From NCBI RefSeq assembly GCF_001423845.1, contig NZ_LMPM01000002.1, positions 434,001 through 498,000 on the forward strand: 64,000 bases of DNA, written 5' to 3'. Shown here in pieces: positions 1 through 10,200 of the stretch (position 1 is the stretch's first letter; each line of letters opens with the position of its first letter). The translations under genes were made by a program, and so were the position numbers. Origin of the DNA: Sphingomonas sp. Leaf357. Lineage in GTDB: Bacteria; Pseudomonadota; Alphaproteobacteria; Sphingomonadales; Sphingomonadaceae. The notes under the pieces are model-generated. The model did no database searches. It had not been told where the DNA came from and saw only the letters and a list, made by a program, of their open reading frames with translations.

Positions 1-1
1 C

Positions 2-601
2 CCGAAGCGTACGATCCGGTTCGCCTTGTGGGTCGGCGAGGAACAGGGGCTGCTCGGCAGCCTCGCATACATCAACGCACATCTGGCGACGCGCGGACTG
101 CCGAACGATCCGCCGCAGCCGGGCGGCAAATGGTATTCGAACTGGGCGAACCGCTGGCCGGTGAATCCCAAGCCGGGTTACGGCGACCTGGCGGCGTATT
201 TCAACCTCGACAACGGGTCGGGCAAGGTGCGCGGCATCTATGTCGAGAACAATCCCGCCGTCGTGCCGATCTTCCGCGAATGGCTCGCCCCCTTCGGCCC
301 GATGGGCGCGAAGGACGTGGTGATCCAGAAGACCGGCGGCACCGATCACGTCTATATGCAGGCGATCGGCCTGTCCGGATTCCAGTTCATCCAGGATCCG
401 CTGGATTACGACACGCGCGTGCACCATTCGAGCATCGATACGTTCGACCATCTGAAGGGCGACGACCTGCGCCAGGGGTCGATCGTCCTGGCCTCGTTCC
501 TCGCCAACGCCGCCAATGCCGAGAAGGCGCTGCCCCGCCCGCCGCTGCCGACAAAGCCGGTGGTGACCGATCCGTTCGCGTATAGCGACGACGAGGATTG
601 A
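2..601 (+). CDS. M28-family zinc peptidase, C-terminal part
   Basis: The reading frame is already open at the left edge, so the N-terminus lies outside the window. The first visible residues, RTIRFALWVGEEQGLLGS, are the M28 aminopeptidase signature with the Glu-Glu pair (catalytic base and metal ligand). Further on, YFNLDNGSG supplies an expected metal-ligand Asp region and VHHSSIDTFDH the C-terminal zinc-ligand His. Members are usually secreted or periplasmic metallopeptidases that remove N-terminal residues from peptides; the signal peptide cannot be checked here. It ends with an acidic tail (SDDED). The family call is firm, the substrate is unknown. Confidence 0.85.
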   Translation, partial: PKRTIRFALWVGEEQGLLGSLAYINAHLATRGLPNDPPQPGGKWYSNWANRWPVNPKPGYGDLAAYFNLDNGSGKVRGIYVENNPAVVPIFREWLAPFGPMGAKDVVIQKTGGTDHVYMQAIGLSGFQFIQDPLDYDTRVHHSSIDTFDHLKGDDLRQGSIVLASFLANAANAEKALPRPPLPTKPVVTDPFAYSDDED

Positions 602-616
602 GGTATTACGCCCACC

Positions 617-703
617 CCGTTCGCCCTGAGCTTGTCGAAGGGCCGTTCTTCTTGTCTAGCGTCGGAAAGAAGAACGGTGCTTCGACAAGCTCAGCACGAA
701 CGG
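617..703. repeat. Palindromic repeat, family 1 (copy 1)
   Basis: Two inverted arms of about 35 nt read CCGTTCGCCCTGAGCTTGTC at the left and its near complement at the right, with the core CTTCGACAAGCTCAG in the right arm. It fills the gap between the M28 gene and rlmB. Seven other copies occur in this window, always between genes. It could act as a REP-like element or transcript-end hairpin; no transposase is nearby. Confidence 0.85.
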
Positions 704-752
704 AATTGGGTCAGATTTTCCAAATGACTGATATTGACGGAGGCGCGCTTTA

Positions 753-1502
753 ATGGCCCGCAAAGGACATCGCCCATCCCAGGCCGCCGGCGGTCGCCCG
801 CGCTTCTGGGGTCGCCATGCGGTGATCGCCGCTCTGGCGAACCCGGAGCGCGTGGTGCGCAAGATCTGGGCGACGCGCGAGGCGATGGCCGCGCTGGATA
901 TTCCGCCGGTCGTGCCGATCGTGTTCGCCGACGTCGCCGATCTCGGCCGCATGGTGCCGGGCGACGCGCCGCATCAGGGGCTGGTGGCGGAAGTCGATCC
1001 GCTGGAAGATATCTGGCTCGGCGACCTGTTGCAGCAGGGCGCGGACGACAATCGGCCGTTGCTGGTGCTGGATCAGGTGACGGACCCGCACAATGTCGGC
1101 GCGATCCTGCGCTCGGCCGCGGCCTTCGACGCGCTCGGCATCATCACGCCGGATCGCCACGCCCCGCCCGAATCGGGCACGATCGCGCGCTCGGCCTCGG
1201 GCGCGCTGGAGGTCGTGCCTTGGGTCCGCGTGGTCAATCTCGCCCGCGCCCTGGATGAGATCGCCGAAGCCGGATATTGGCGCGTCGGCCTGGCCGGCGA
1301 GGCGACGCAAACCCTGGACAAGGCGATCGGCCAGCAGGCGCGCATCGCCCTGGTGCTGGGGGCCGAAGGCGAAGGCATGCGCCACAACACCGCACAGCAT
1401 TGCGACGAACTCGCCAAACTGCCGATCTCGCACAAGGTGGAGAGTCTGAACGTGTCGAACGCCGCGGCGATCGCGCTATATGCGGTGACGACGCGGGTTT
1501 AG
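753..1502 (+). CDS. rlmB: 23S rRNA 2'-O-ribose methyltransferase RlmB (TrmH/SpoU family)
   Basis: A 249-residue SPOUT methyltransferase. The N-terminal part (FWGRHAVIAALANPERVV) matches the RlmB substrate-binding domain. The catalytic domain carries motif 1 (DPHNVGAILRSA, with the Asn and Arg used in catalysis), motif 2 (LVLGAEGEGMR) and motif 3 (SLNVSNAAAIALY) that form the trefoil-knot SAM site. RlmB methylates the ribose of G2251 in the 23S rRNA P loop. The ATG at 753 follows a GGAGG nine bases upstream. A TrmH-type tRNA methyltransferase is possible, but the N-terminal domain favours rRNA. It stands alone between palindromic repeats. Confidence 0.9.
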   Translation: MARKGHRPSQAAGGRPRFWGRHAVIAALANPERVVRKIWATREAMAALDIPPVVPIVFADVADLGRMVPGDAPHQGLVAEVDPLEDIWLGDLLQQGADDNRPLLVLDQVTDPHNVGAILRSAAAFDALGIITPDRHAPPESGTIARSASGALEVVPWVRVVNLARALDEIAEAGYWRVGLAGEATQTLDKAIGQQARIALVLGAEGEGMRHNTAQHCDELAKLPISHKVESLNVSNAAAIALYAVTTRV

Positions 1503-1545
1503 GATCTGATGACTTCGGCTTGAACGGCGGCGGCTGTCCTGGATT

Positions 1546-1638
1546 GTCATTCCCGCGAAGGCGGGAACCCGTAATCACTGCGCTTCATGAGACCCACTCG
1601 GTTCAGCCCGTATGGATTCCCGCCTTCGCGGGAATGAC
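1546..1638. repeat. Palindromic repeat, family 2 (intact copy)
   Basis: Two 25-nt inverted arms at 1546-1570 and 1614-1638 differ at one position; each contains the core CCCGCGAAGGCGGG. They flank a 43-nt spacer. The stretch 1503-1805, about 300 nt without a gene, holds only this element and the family 1 repeat at 1700-1787. The same family has a copy inside tilS at 60730-60806 and a decayed one near 13.8 kb. Confidence 0.85.
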
Positions 1639-1699
1639 GGAAGATGTGGTTCGCCCCCATGTCATCAGGCTCTGAAGTGGTGACGCTATAATGCCGAGC

Positions 1700-1787
1700 C
1701 CGTTCGTGCTGCGCCTGTCGAAGCACCGTATTTCTGATCGCTACAGCGGAAAGAAGTACGGCCCTTCGACAAGCTCAGGGCGAACGG
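1700..1787. repeat. Palindromic repeat, family 1 (copy 2)
   Basis: Inverted arms begin CCGTTCGTGCTGCGCCTGTC and end with GCCCTTCGACAAGCTCAGGG followed by CGAACGG. It lies just downstream (in the minus-strand sense) of the ferredoxin gene, between two convergent transcription units (rlmB on plus, ferredoxin on minus). Confidence 0.8.
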
Positions 1788-1805
1788 GGAAAGATACGCC
1801 CTAGA

Positions 1806-2123
1806 TCAATCCTCGGCCGCAATCCTGACCTTCAGACCATCCAGCGCATCGGTCAGTTCAACCTGGCACGACAGCCGCGAATTCTCGTCACGCTCGCTCG
1901 ACGAATCGAGCAGGTCGTTTTCGTCTTCGCTCATCTTGGGCAGTTTGGAGGCAAATTCCGGGTCGACATGCACGTGGCACGTGGCGCAGGAGCAGCAGCC
2001 ACCACACAAAGCCAGGATCTCGTCGATCCCGGCATCCCGGATCACTTCCATCACCGACAGCCCGGCCTCGCCATCGATCTCGCGTTCTTCCCCCTCGCGC
2101 GTCACGACGATAAGCTTCGGCAT
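1806..2123 (-). CDS. 2Fe-2S ferredoxin, adrenodoxin type
   Basis: A 105-residue electron-transfer protein. Cluster ligands are visible as Cys40, Cys46 and Cys49 ([16 protein letters not shown]-x5-C-x2-C) with the fourth Cys near residue 86 in RLSCQVEL, the spacing of vertebrate-type ferredoxins. Two extra Cys (43, 44) sit inside the loop. Such proteins pass electrons from a ferredoxin reductase to cytochromes P450 or Rieske oxygenases, or help Fe-S assembly (Fdx). There are no isc genes around, so the partner cannot be told. The ATG at 2123 is preceded by GGAGAA. It is divergent from the glycosylase gene. Confidence 0.9.
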   Translation of the reverse strand: MPKLIVVTREGEEREIDGEAGLSVMEVIRDAGIDEILALCGGCCSCATCHVHVDPEFASKLPKMSEDENDLLDSSSERDENSRLSCQVELTDALDGLKVRIAAED

Positions 2124-2192
2124 CTCATTCTCCAGGCTGTATTCGCGCGTCCGCCATGCCGTGCGACGCGGTTTCGATCAAGGATATCCCGC

Positions 2193-2816
2193 ATGGGCCT
2201 GAGCGCAGACCAGCTCCGCACCGCGATCGACGCATTGTGCGAGGGCGAACCGGCCTTTGCCGCCGCCGTCGCGCGGGCCGGCTATCCGCAGCCGCGCATC
2301 AACCCGCGCGGCCATGCCACGTTGCTGCGCACGATCATCGGACAGCAGGTGAGCGTCGCTTCCGCGCAATCGGTATGGACCAAATTGGAAGGCATCGCCG
2401 GCGACCTGACCGATCCCGAGACCATCGTCCGCGCGAGCGACGAGCAGCTCCGCGCGGCGGGCCTGTCACGCCAGAAAGCGGGCTATGCGCGCAGCCTGGC
2501 CGAGGAAGTGACGAGCGGGCGGCTGGATCTTTCGGCCCTGCCCGAGGATGACGAGGAGGCGATCAAGGCGCTGGTCGCGGTGAAGGGCATCGGGCGCTGG
2601 TCGGCGGAGGTCTATCTGCTGTTCGCGGAAGGGCGGCCCGACATCTGGCCGGCCGGCGATCTGGCGGTGCAGATCGAGATCGGGCGCATCCTCGGCCACG
2701 AGGCTCGGCCATCGGAGAAGCTCACCCGCGAACTGGCGGAAGCCTGGCGCCCGCATCGCGGCGCGGCGGCGATCTTCACGTGGCACCATTATGGCAGCGA
2801 CATGAAGGTGATCTGA
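2193..2816 (+). CDS. DNA-3-methyladenine glycosylase II (AlkA-type HhH-GPD)
   Basis: A 207-residue HhH-GPD base-excision glycosylase. It has LRTIIGQQVSVASAQSVW in the N-terminal helices, the helix-hairpin-helix VAVKGIGRWSAEVYLL and the catalytic Asp in PAGDLAVQ. AlkA-type enzymes excise 3-methyladenine and other alkylated purines from DNA. It lacks the N-terminal beta domain of E. coli AlkA, as short bacterial members do. The frame stays open further upstream, but the ATG at 2193 is chosen because AAGGA precedes it and homology starts there. It is divergent from the ferredoxin gene. Confidence 0.88.
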   Translation: MGLSADQLRTAIDALCEGEPAFAAAVARAGYPQPRINPRGHATLLRTIIGQQVSVASAQSVWTKLEGIAGDLTDPETIVRASDEQLRAAGLSRQKAGYARSLAEEVTSGRLDLSALPEDDEEAIKALVAVKGIGRWSAEVYLLFAEGRPDIWPAGDLAVQIEIGRILGHEARPSEKLTRELAEAWRPHRGAAAIFTWHHYGSDMKVI

Positions 2817-2849
2817 GGCACCGCGGGCTAGCGAACCCAACCACCCACG

Positions 2850-2934
2850 CGTCTGCCCTGAGCTTGTCGAAGGGCTGACTTTCTTTCGACGGCAGAAAAG
2901 AAGGACAGTGCTTCGACAGGCTCAGCACGGACGG
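2850..2934. repeat. Palindromic repeat, family 1 (copy 3)
   Basis: Inverted arms carry CCCTGAGCTTGTCGAAGG and CTTCGACAGGCTCAGCAC around a central AAGAAGGACAG. It fills the gap between the convergent glycosylase and DUF2147 genes, where a bidirectional terminator would be expected. Confidence 0.8.
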
Positions 2935-2945
2935 TTGGGGGCACC

Positions 2946-3374
2946 CTACTCAGCCTTGGGCCAGCGCTGCGTCTTGCAGATGATGAAGAAGCAGCCGCGG
3001 ACCTTGAGCGATCCGTCCGCATATCGATCCAGCGTCGCCGTATAGGTGTCGCCCGATTGCGGATCGTAGAGATTGCCGTGCCAGCGATCCCCGCCATCGG
3101 TGAAATCGAGCAACAGCGGCAGGCCGACCAGCGGGCGGCCGCGCTGCTTGGGATCGTTGTTCCGCTCGTCCACCGTCTTGCCGTAATCGGCGGCGGGCAG
3201 CAGCTTGACGATGCGGCCGCACATCCTGCCGCGGCCGCACGGTTCGATCTGCACGACCGCCTTCTTGTTCTGCGTCATCCAGCGACCGGCAACCGGCTGG
3301 GCCGCCTGGACCGCTGCATGTGCCATCGCCGCCGAAACCAGCGACAGTGCTATCGCACAGGCCGTCAATCGCAT
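2946..3374 (-). CDS. DUF2147 family secreted protein
   Basis: A 142-residue protein with a Sec signal peptide (MRLTACAIALSLVSAAMAHA) and a mature part that begins VAGRWMTQNKKAVVQIEPCG, the DUF2147 pattern for a small periplasmic beta-barrel-like protein. Four Cys residues (PCGRGRMCG and GCFFIICKTQ) may form disulfides. The family has no firm biochemical function. The ATG at 3374 is preceded by GAGAGG at good spacing. Longer antisense open frames exist here, but this start is the only one with a signal peptide and a ribosome site. Confidence 0.85.
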   Translation of the reverse strand: MRLTACAIALSLVSAAMAHAAVQAAQPVAGRWMTQNKKAVVQIEPCGRGRMCGRIVKLLPAADYGKTVDERNNDPKQRGRPLVGLPLLLDFTDGGDRWHGNLYDPQSGDTYTATLDRYADGSLKVRGCFFIICKTQRWPKAE

Positions 3375-3512
3375 GAAAAACCTCTCGAACCGCCATGATC
3401 GTGGCGCAGGAGCGCCTCCCTGGCAGCGCATGATGGCCAAAAAACGACGCCGGGCGCCCGCCCCGCCGCATGGCGATTGACGAGGCGGCGCGCTTGCGAG
3501 AGGGAATGCGGC

Positions 3513-4850
3513 ATGTCGCCGCCTGTCTCCATGCTTGCCGATCCGGGGCAGGACCGCCGCCCGTCGCTGGCCGAAAGCTATCGCACGGTGCGCGTGCCGA
3601 CCGGCAAGGGGCGGTTCTGGGGCAAGATCGGCGCGTTCGCCGGGCCGGGATATATGGTCGCGGTCGGCTATATGGACCCGGGCAATTGGGCGACCGACCT
3701 CGCCGGCGGATCGGCGTTCGGCTACACCTTGCTCTCGGTCATCCTGATCTCGAACATCATGGCGATGGTGCTGCAATCGCTGTCGGCGAAGCTTGGCATC
3801 GTCACGGGCCACGATCTCGCGCAGGCGTGCCGCGCGCAATACGGGCCGGTGGTCAATATCTCGCTGTGGCTGCTGTGCGAACTGGCGATCATCGCCTGCG
3901 ATCTGGCCGAGGTGCTGGGCACGGCCATCGCGCTGCAATTGCTGTTCGGGCTGCCGCTGGTGGCGGGCGTGTGCCTCACCGCGTTCGACGTGATGCTGAT
4001 CCTCGCGCTGCAACGCTTCGGGTTCCGCAAGCTGGAGGCGTTCATCGTCGCGTTGCTGATCGTGATCGCGGGCTGCTTCGCGTTCGAACTGGCGATCGCG
4101 CAGCCGAGCCTGTCCGGCATCGCCGCCGGCCTGATCCCGCAGGCGCAGGTGATCACCAATCCGGCGATGCTGTACATCGCGATCGGCATCCTCGGCGCAA
4201 CGGTGATGCCGCACAACCTCTACCTGCACTCCTCGATCGTGCAGACGCGCGCCTACGACCAGGACGAAGCGGGCAAGCGCGACGCGGTGCGCCACGCGAC
4301 GATCGACAGCACCGTCGCGCTGTTCCTCGCTCTGTTCATCAATGCCTCGATCCTGATCCTCGCGGCGGCGGCCTTCCACGTGAACGGCCGGACCGACGTG
4401 GCCGATATCGACCAGGCGTATAAACTGCTCTCGCCGACGCTGGGCGCCGGCATGGCCAGCGTGGTGTTCGCGGTCGCGTTGCTCGCCTCGGGGCAGAACT
4501 CCACCGTCACCGGCACGTTGGCCGGGCAGATCGTGATGGAGGGCTTCCTCAACCTGCGCATGTCGCTGTGGCTGCGGCGGATGGTGACCCGGCTGCTGGC
4601 GATCGTGCCCGCGGTGATCGTGGTCGGCATGAAGGGCGCGGAGGGCGCGACCGAATTGCTCGTGCTGAGCCAGGTGGTGCTGAGCCTGCAACTGCCCTTC
4701 GCGATCGTGCCGCTCGTGCGCTTCACCGGGGACAAGGCGCAGATGGGCGTGTTCGCCAATGCCTGGTGGGTGAAGATCGCGGCGTGGGGAATCGCGGCGG
4801 TGGTGATCGTGCTGAACGTGAAGCTGCTGGTGGGCTTCTTCTTCGGCTAA
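3513..4850 (+). CDS. mntH: Nramp-family divalent metal (Mn2+/Fe2+) transporter
   Basis: A 445-residue inner membrane protein with about 11 hydrophobic segments. It has both hallmark metal-site motifs: DPGN in [15 protein letters not shown] (about residue 53, TM1) and MPHN in [14 protein letters not shown] (about residue 231, TM6). Nramp proteins import Mn2+ or Fe2+ with protons. The ATG at 3513 is chosen over an upstream in-frame ATG because AGGGA lies just before it. It is convergent with the lyase gene, and the two stop codons overlap. No MntR or Mur regulator gene is close. Confidence 0.92.
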   Translation: MSPPVSMLADPGQDRRPSLAESYRTVRVPTGKGRFWGKIGAFAGPGYMVAVGYMDPGNWATDLAGGSAFGYTLLSVILISNIMAMVLQSLSAKLGIVTGHDLAQACRAQYGPVVNISLWLLCELAIIACDLAEVLGTAIALQLLFGLPLVAGVCLTAFDVMLILALQRFGFRKLEAFIVALLIVIAGCFAFELAIAQPSLSGIAAGLIPQAQVITNPAMLYIAIGILGATVMPHNLYLHSSIVQTRAYDQDEAGKRDAVRHATIDSTVALFLALFINASILILAAAAFHVNGRTDVADIDQAYKLLSPTLGAGMASVVFAVALLASGQNSTVTGTLAGQIVMEGFLNLRMSLWLRRMVTRLLAIVPAVIVVGMKGAEGATELLVLSQVVLSLQLPFAIVPLVRFTGDKAQMGVFANAWWVKIAAWGIAAVVIVLNVKLLVGFFFG

Positions 4851-5677
4851 GCGAGGATCCGTTGCGCCTGCTCGAGATGCAGCCGTTCGACCATCTCGCC
4901 ATTCACCCGGATCGCACCCTTGTCGGCATTCTCGGGCAATGCGAACGCCGCGACCACCGCCTGCGCCCACGCCACCTGCGCCTCGCTGGCCGCGAACGCG
5001 CGGTTGGCGGCGGCGATCTGGGCGGGGTGGATCAAGGATTTGCCGTCGAAGCCGAACATAGCGCCCTGCGCGCATTCGGCGCGCAAAAGCTCGCCGTCCT
5101 CCAGCACGTTGCATACCCCGTCGAGCACGGTCAGCCCGGTCGCCCGCCCGGCCATGACGATCGCCGCCAGCGCCGGGAGCAGCGGCGTGCGCGCGGCATC
5201 GGGGCGGCAGCGCATCTCCTTGGCAAGATCGTTGGTGCCAGCGATCACGCCGGTAAGCCCGTGATGCGCCGCCGCTTCGGTCAACGCGCCGATTCCGGTG
5301 ACCGCCGCGCATGTCTCGATCATCGCCCAGAGCGGGACGGTGCCGCCGGCCTCGGCACGGGCGATGGCGAGATCGGCTGGCGTGGAGACCTTGGGCAGCA
5401 GGATCGCATCCGGCGCGGCGCGGCCGAGCGCGGCGCAATCGTCCGCGCCCCATTCGGTGTCAAGCCCGTTGACGCGCACGACCAGTTCGCGTGCGCCGAA
5501 ACCGCCCTGCCCCACCGCCGCGACGGCGGCGGCACGCGCGCTGGCCTTCAGGTCAGGCGCGACGGCGTCTTCGAGATCGAGGATGACAACATCGCAGTCG
5601 AGGCCCTTCGCCTTTTCGATCGCGCGGGCGTTCGAGGCGGGCATGAACAGGGCGCTGCGGCGGGGTCGAATGGTCAT
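4847..5677 (-). CDS. HpcH/HpaI aldolase-lyase family protein (CitE-like CoA ester lyase)
   Basis: A 276-residue TIM-barrel protein starting [16 protein letters not shown], the start typical of CitE/malyl-CoA lyase-like proteins. [12 protein letters not shown] carries the metal-site Glu-Asp pair, and [14 protein letters not shown] is the conserved C-terminal signature. Without CitD and CitF neighbours it is not part of a citrate lyase complex; (S)-citramalyl-CoA or beta-methylmalyl-CoA cleavage is more likely, but the substrate is unproven. CGGAG precedes the ATG at 5677. Its TAG overlaps the TAA of mntH on the other strand. Confidence 0.82.
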   Translation of the reverse strand: MTIRPRRSALFMPASNARAIEKAKGLDCDVVILDLEDAVAPDLKASARAAAVAAVGQGGFGARELVVRVNGLDTEWGADDCAALGRAAPDAILLPKVSTPADLAIARAEAGGTVPLWAMIETCAAVTGIGALTEAAAHHGLTGVIAGTNDLAKEMRCRPDAARTPLLPALAAIVMAGRATGLTVLDGVCNVLEDGELLRAECAQGAMFGFDGKSLIHPAQIAAANRAFAASEAQVAWAQAVVAAFALPENADKGAIRVNGEMVERLHLEQAQRILA

Positions 5678-5711
5678 GGTCGGACTCCGGGTTCGAACGG
5701 ATGCCCCTCTT

Positions 5712-5795
5712 ACCGTCCGTGCCGAGCTTGTCGAAGCACTGCCCGCTCTTCCGTCAAAAGAAGGACAGTCCTTCGACAGGCTCAGGACGGACGGT
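5712..5795. repeat. Palindromic repeat, family 1 (copy 4)
   Basis: Inverted arms read CCGTCCGTGCCGAGCTTGTC and CCTTCGACAGGCTCAGGACG. It ends six bases before the stop codon of the outer membrane factor gene and lies upstream of the CitE-like gene. Confidence 0.8.
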
Positions 5796-5801
5796 GGGTA
5801 A

Positions 5802-7274
5802 TCAGGGCGTCGTTGTTGCCCCCGCCGGATCACGCCGCGTCGGGGCCACCGCATTCTCCCAGCCGCCGCCGAGCGCCTTGAACAGGCTGATCTGCGCGTC
5901 GGCCACCGCCGCATCCGAGGATGCCAGCGCGGCACGGGCGCTTGCCCGGTCGCGTTCGGCGTCGATCAGCAGCAGGAAACTGTCCGCACCGTAATCGAAA
6001 CGCAGCCGTGACAGGCGTGCCGCCGCGCTGCTGGCCCGTTCCGCGCGCACCAGAGCGGCGTTGCGATCGAGCGCCCCGGCATAGCGCGCCAGCGCCTGTT
6101 CCACTTCCTTCAGCGCGGTCAGCACCGTGCCGTCGAACGTGGCGAGGCTGGCGTCCGCCCCGGCGCGGGCCTGACGGATGCGCGCGCGCGCGATCGTCTG
6201 GTTGGGGAAGGACCAGGAGATCATCGGCCCGAGCGAGAAGGAAAAGCCCGAGGAGCTGAACGTCGATGCCGGCGAGGTGCCGCCGAACCCGAGGCTGCCG
6301 AGCAACCGGATCGAGGGATACAGCGCCGCCGTGGCCACGCCGACACGCGCAGTGTCCGCGGCCAGCGTGCGTTCCGCCGCCCGCACGTCCGGGCGGCGCG
6401 CGAGCAGCGTCGCGCCGTCGCCGGTGGGGATCACGGTCTTCACGCGCGGCGGTGTCTTGCACAGATCGGCCTGGGCATCGATCTGTTCCGGCGCACGCCC
6501 GGTCATCGTCGCCAGCGCATAGAGCGAGGCGCGACGTTCGGCCTCGAAACCGGGAATCGTCGCCTGGGTCTGCGCCAGCAGCACATCGGCGCGCTCGACA
6601 TCACGGCGCGTCCCCCGCCCGGCATCGAACAGCGTCCTGGTCAGATCGAGCGTCTTCTGTTGCAACCCGACCGTTTCGATCGCCACCGCACGCTGCGCCG
6701 CATTGCCGCAGGCGGTGGCGTAGGCGCGCGCCGTTTCCGCCGCGACCGCCACGCGCGCCGCATCCAGCTGTGCCGCCGCCGCCGCGACATCGCCGCGCGC
6801 CGCCTCGATCGCCCGCGTGATGCCGCCGAACAGGTCGACCTCGTAAGCGGCGTCGAAGCCGACCGAATAGAGATCGGTTTCGATCCCACCACTCGCCGCG
6901 ATGCCGGATGCCGCGGGATTGATGCGGTTATAGGTCGCCGACGCCGACAGATCGGTGCTGGGCAGCCGGGCGCCGCGCTGTTCCGACAGCACCGCACGCG
7001 CGCGCGCGAGATTGGCGGCGGCGACGCGGATATCGGTATTGTGCGCTAGTGCCTCGGTGACGAGGCGGTCGAGCACGGCATCGTCGTACAGCCGCCACCA
7101 GTTCGGCGGCAACTGGCTGGCGCTCACCGCCTGGGTCCGCGCCGCCTCGGCGAAGGCGGCGGTGTCGGCCGTCGCGGCGGGCGTCGTCGGCTTCACATAG
7201 TTCGGGCCGACCACGCAGGCGGACAGCGCCAGCGCCGATGCGAGTGACGGGATCAGGGCGAGACGCACGTTCAT
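5802..7274 (-). CDS. Outer membrane efflux lipoprotein (NodT/OprM type) of the RND pump
   Basis: A 490-residue TolC-like channel. The signal peptide ends in a lipobox (ALALSACVVGPNYVKP), so it should be lipid-anchored, followed by two outer membrane efflux repeats rich in coiled-coil Ala/Arg segments (for example RTLFDAGRGTRRDVERADV). The family forms the outer membrane exit duct for RND or MFS pumps. Its ATG overlaps the TGA of the permease gene (ATGA), so it is the third gene of the adaptor-permease-channel operon. Confidence 0.92.
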   Translation of the reverse strand: MNVRLALIPSLASALALSACVVGPNYVKPTTPAATADTAAFAEAARTQAVSASQLPPNWWRLYDDAVLDRLVTEALAHNTDIRVAAANLARARAVLSEQRGARLPSTDLSASATYNRINPAASGIAASGGIETDLYSVGFDAAYEVDLFGGITRAIEAARGDVAAAAAQLDAARVAVAAETARAYATACGNAAQRAVAIETVGLQQKTLDLTRTLFDAGRGTRRDVERADVLLAQTQATIPGFEAERRASLYALATMTGRAPEQIDAQADLCKTPPRVKTVIPTGDGATLLARRPDVRAAERTLAADTARVGVATAALYPSIRLLGSLGFGGTSPASTFSSSGFSFSLGPMISWSFPNQTIARARIRQARAGADASLATFDGTVLTALKEVEQALARYAGALDRNAALVRAERASSAAARLSRLRFDYGADSFLLLIDAERDRASARAALASSDAAVADAQISLFKALGGGWENAVAPTRRDPAGATTTP

Positions 7275-10200
7275 ACCGGTACCACTTGATGATCGGGCGC
7301 GATCGGCGGCGGCGCCCCGGTATCGTTGGGGGGGGTGTCCGGATGCCGGTCCGACTTCTTGCCGCGCCACAGGCCGCTCACCCGATCGCCGAGCTTGCGG
7401 CAGATGATATAGAACGCCGGGGTGAACAGCAGGCCGAACGTCGTCACGCCGATCATCCCGAAGAACACCGCCACGCCCAAGGCCTGACGCATCTCGGCAC
7501 CTGGGCCCGAACCGATCACCAAAGGCAGCACGCCAAGGATGAACGCGATCGACGTCATGACGATCGGGCGCAGGCGCTGTTCGGCGGCATGTTCCGCCGC
7601 CTGATACATGTCCATGCCGTTCAGTTCGTTCTGGCGCGCGAATTCGACGATCAGGATCGCGTTCTTCGCGGCCAGGCCGATCAGCACGATGAGCCCGATC
7701 TGCGTTAGGATATTATTGTCCAGACCCATCACGTTGACGCCGAGGATCGCGGCCAAGAGGCACATCGGCACGATCAGGATCACCGCCAGCGGCAGCACGA
7801 CGCTTTCGTAATTCGCAGCGAGCAGCAGGAACACGAACAGCACGGCCAGAGCGAACGCGATTGCTGCCGTGTTACCCGCCTGCTGTTGCTGGTAGGCGAG
7901 TTCGGTCCATTCATAGGTCATGCCCTTGGGCAGGATCTGACCCGCAAGACCCGCCATCGTGTTCAGCGACTGGCCGGAGGAGAAGCCACGCACCGTATCG
8001 CCCTGCAGTTCGACGCTGGGATACAGATTGTAGCGCACCACACGGTATGGCCCGCTGTCGTTGCGCAGCGTCATCACCGAATCCAGCGGTACCATCCCGC
8101 CCGACGCAGACCGGGTCTTGAGCCGGCCGATATCGGACACCTGATCGCGGTACGGCGCGTCCGCCTGCGCGGTCACGCGGAACGTACGGCCGAGGAAGTT
8201 GAAGTCGTTGATGTAGGTCGAACCGAGATAGGTGCCGAGCGTCGAGAACACGTTCGCCACCGGAACGCCCAATTGCTCGGCGCGCTCGCGATCGATATCG
8301 GCGAACACACGCGGCGTCTTGGTGTTGTACGTCGTGAAGACGCTGGTCAGGCCCTCGGTCGTGTTGGCCTTCATCATCATGCCGAAGGCGGCCTTTTCGA
8401 GCGCCTGATAGCCGAGATTCGTACGATCCTCGATGATCATCTTGAAGCCGCCGCCGGTGCCGATGCCGCGCACGGGCGGTGGGGGGATGACGAGAACGTT
8501 GCCACCGGAGATCGCCCCGAACGCCTTGCGCATCTCGTTGGCCACTTCGTCCGCGCTCTTGCGGTCGCCGAACGCCTTCAACGGGATGAACATCGCGCCG
8601 GCGTTGGACGCGGTGGAGAAGGTCGCGCCGTCGAGACCGGAGAAGGCGACGGTGGTGTTGGTCGCGCCATTGGCGAGCGCGATCTTCGCCGCCTCGTCCA
8701 TCACCGCATTGGTCCGCTGTAGCGAACTCCCCGGCGGCAACTGGATCACCGCGATCAGATAGCCCTGGTCCTGCGCCGGGATGAAGCCTGACGGCGTCTC
8801 GCCGAAGCGCCAGCCGGCCAGCGCGATCAGACCGATATAGACGATGCCGACCAGCACCAGCGACCGCACCGCGCGCGCCGTGTAGCGACCGAAGCGATTG
8901 GCGATCTTCTGAAACCCGCGGTTGAAGCCGTTGGCGAAGCGCGTCGGCGCGCCGCGCCAGCCGGCGGCCGGTTCGTGGTCATGCTTCGGCTTCAGGATCA
9001 ACGCCGCGAGCGCCGGCGAGAGCGTGAGCGACACGAACGCCGAGATCACCGCCGCCGAGACGATCGTCAGCGCGAACTGCTTGTAGAACTGCCCCGAAAT
9101 GCCCGGAATGAAGCTGGTCGGGATGAATACGCCGCACAGCACCAGCGAGATCGCGATCAGCGCGCCGGACACTTCGTCCATCGTCTCATGTGCCGCCTCG
9201 CGCGGGGACAGGCCCTTTTCCTCCATCAGGCGCTCGATATTCTCGACCACCACGATCGCGTCGTCGACGACGATGCCGACCGCCAGCACCATGCCGAAAA
9301 GCGACAGGTTGTTGAGGCTGAACCCGAACAAAGCCATCGCCGCGAGGCTGCCGACCAGCGCCACCGGCACCGCGATCAGCGGGATGATCGTCGCGCGCCA
9401 CGTCTGCAGGAACAGCAGTACGACCAGTGCCACCAGCACGATCGCCTCGCCCAGCGTGTGATACACCGCGTTGATCGATTCCGAGATATATTCGGTCGGG
9501 TTGTACGGAATCGAATAGGCCATGCCCGCCGGGAAGCTCTTGGCGGCCTCGGCGATTTCCTTCTGCACGGCCTCGGCCGTGGTCAGCGCGTTGGACCCCG
9601 GCAGCTGCGTGATGCCGAGCGCGGTCATCGGTTTGCCGCCGAGGCGCGCGTTGATCGTGTAATCCTGCGCGCCGAGTTCGATCCGCGCGACATCGCGCAG
9701 CCTAGTCAGCCGCCCCTGATCGTCGCGCTTGATGATGATCTCGCCGAACTGGTCGGGATTGGTCAGGCGTCCTTCGGTCTGCACGCCGAGCTGGAACGCG
9801 GTGCTGCCCTGGTTGAACGGCGGCGCACCGACCGAGCCGACCGCGACCTGTGCGTTCTGCGCGCGGATCTGCGTGACGATCTCGTCCACGGTCAGGTTGC
9901 GCGAGGCGGCGCGATCGGGATCGATCCACACCCGCATGTTATAGTCGCGCCCGCCGAACGAGCGCACGCCGCCGACGCCGGGAATACGCGAGATGCGATC
10001 GATGATCTGCGTCGTCGCATAGTTGGAAACATATTGTTCGGACAGCGACCCGTTCGGCGAGGTCAGGGCGATGACCATCAGGATGTCGGGCGAATTCTTG
10101 CGCACCGTGACGCCGATCTGGCGGACCTGATCGGGCAGGCGCGGTTCGGCCGTGGCGACGCGGTTCTGCACCAGCACCTGCGCCTGATCGACGTTGACGC

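Noticed and set aside
617..1787. Clustered repeats as a CRISPR array
   Set aside because: The repeats are palindromic, 85-95 nt long, dispersed and without regular spacers; no cas genes are present.
2946..5453. Very long minus-strand open frame antisense to mntH
   Set aside because: It is a shadow produced by high GC third positions; the residues are Arg/His/Asp-rich without family motifs. Only its last 142 codons, with a signal peptide and ribosome site, are the real DUF2147 gene.
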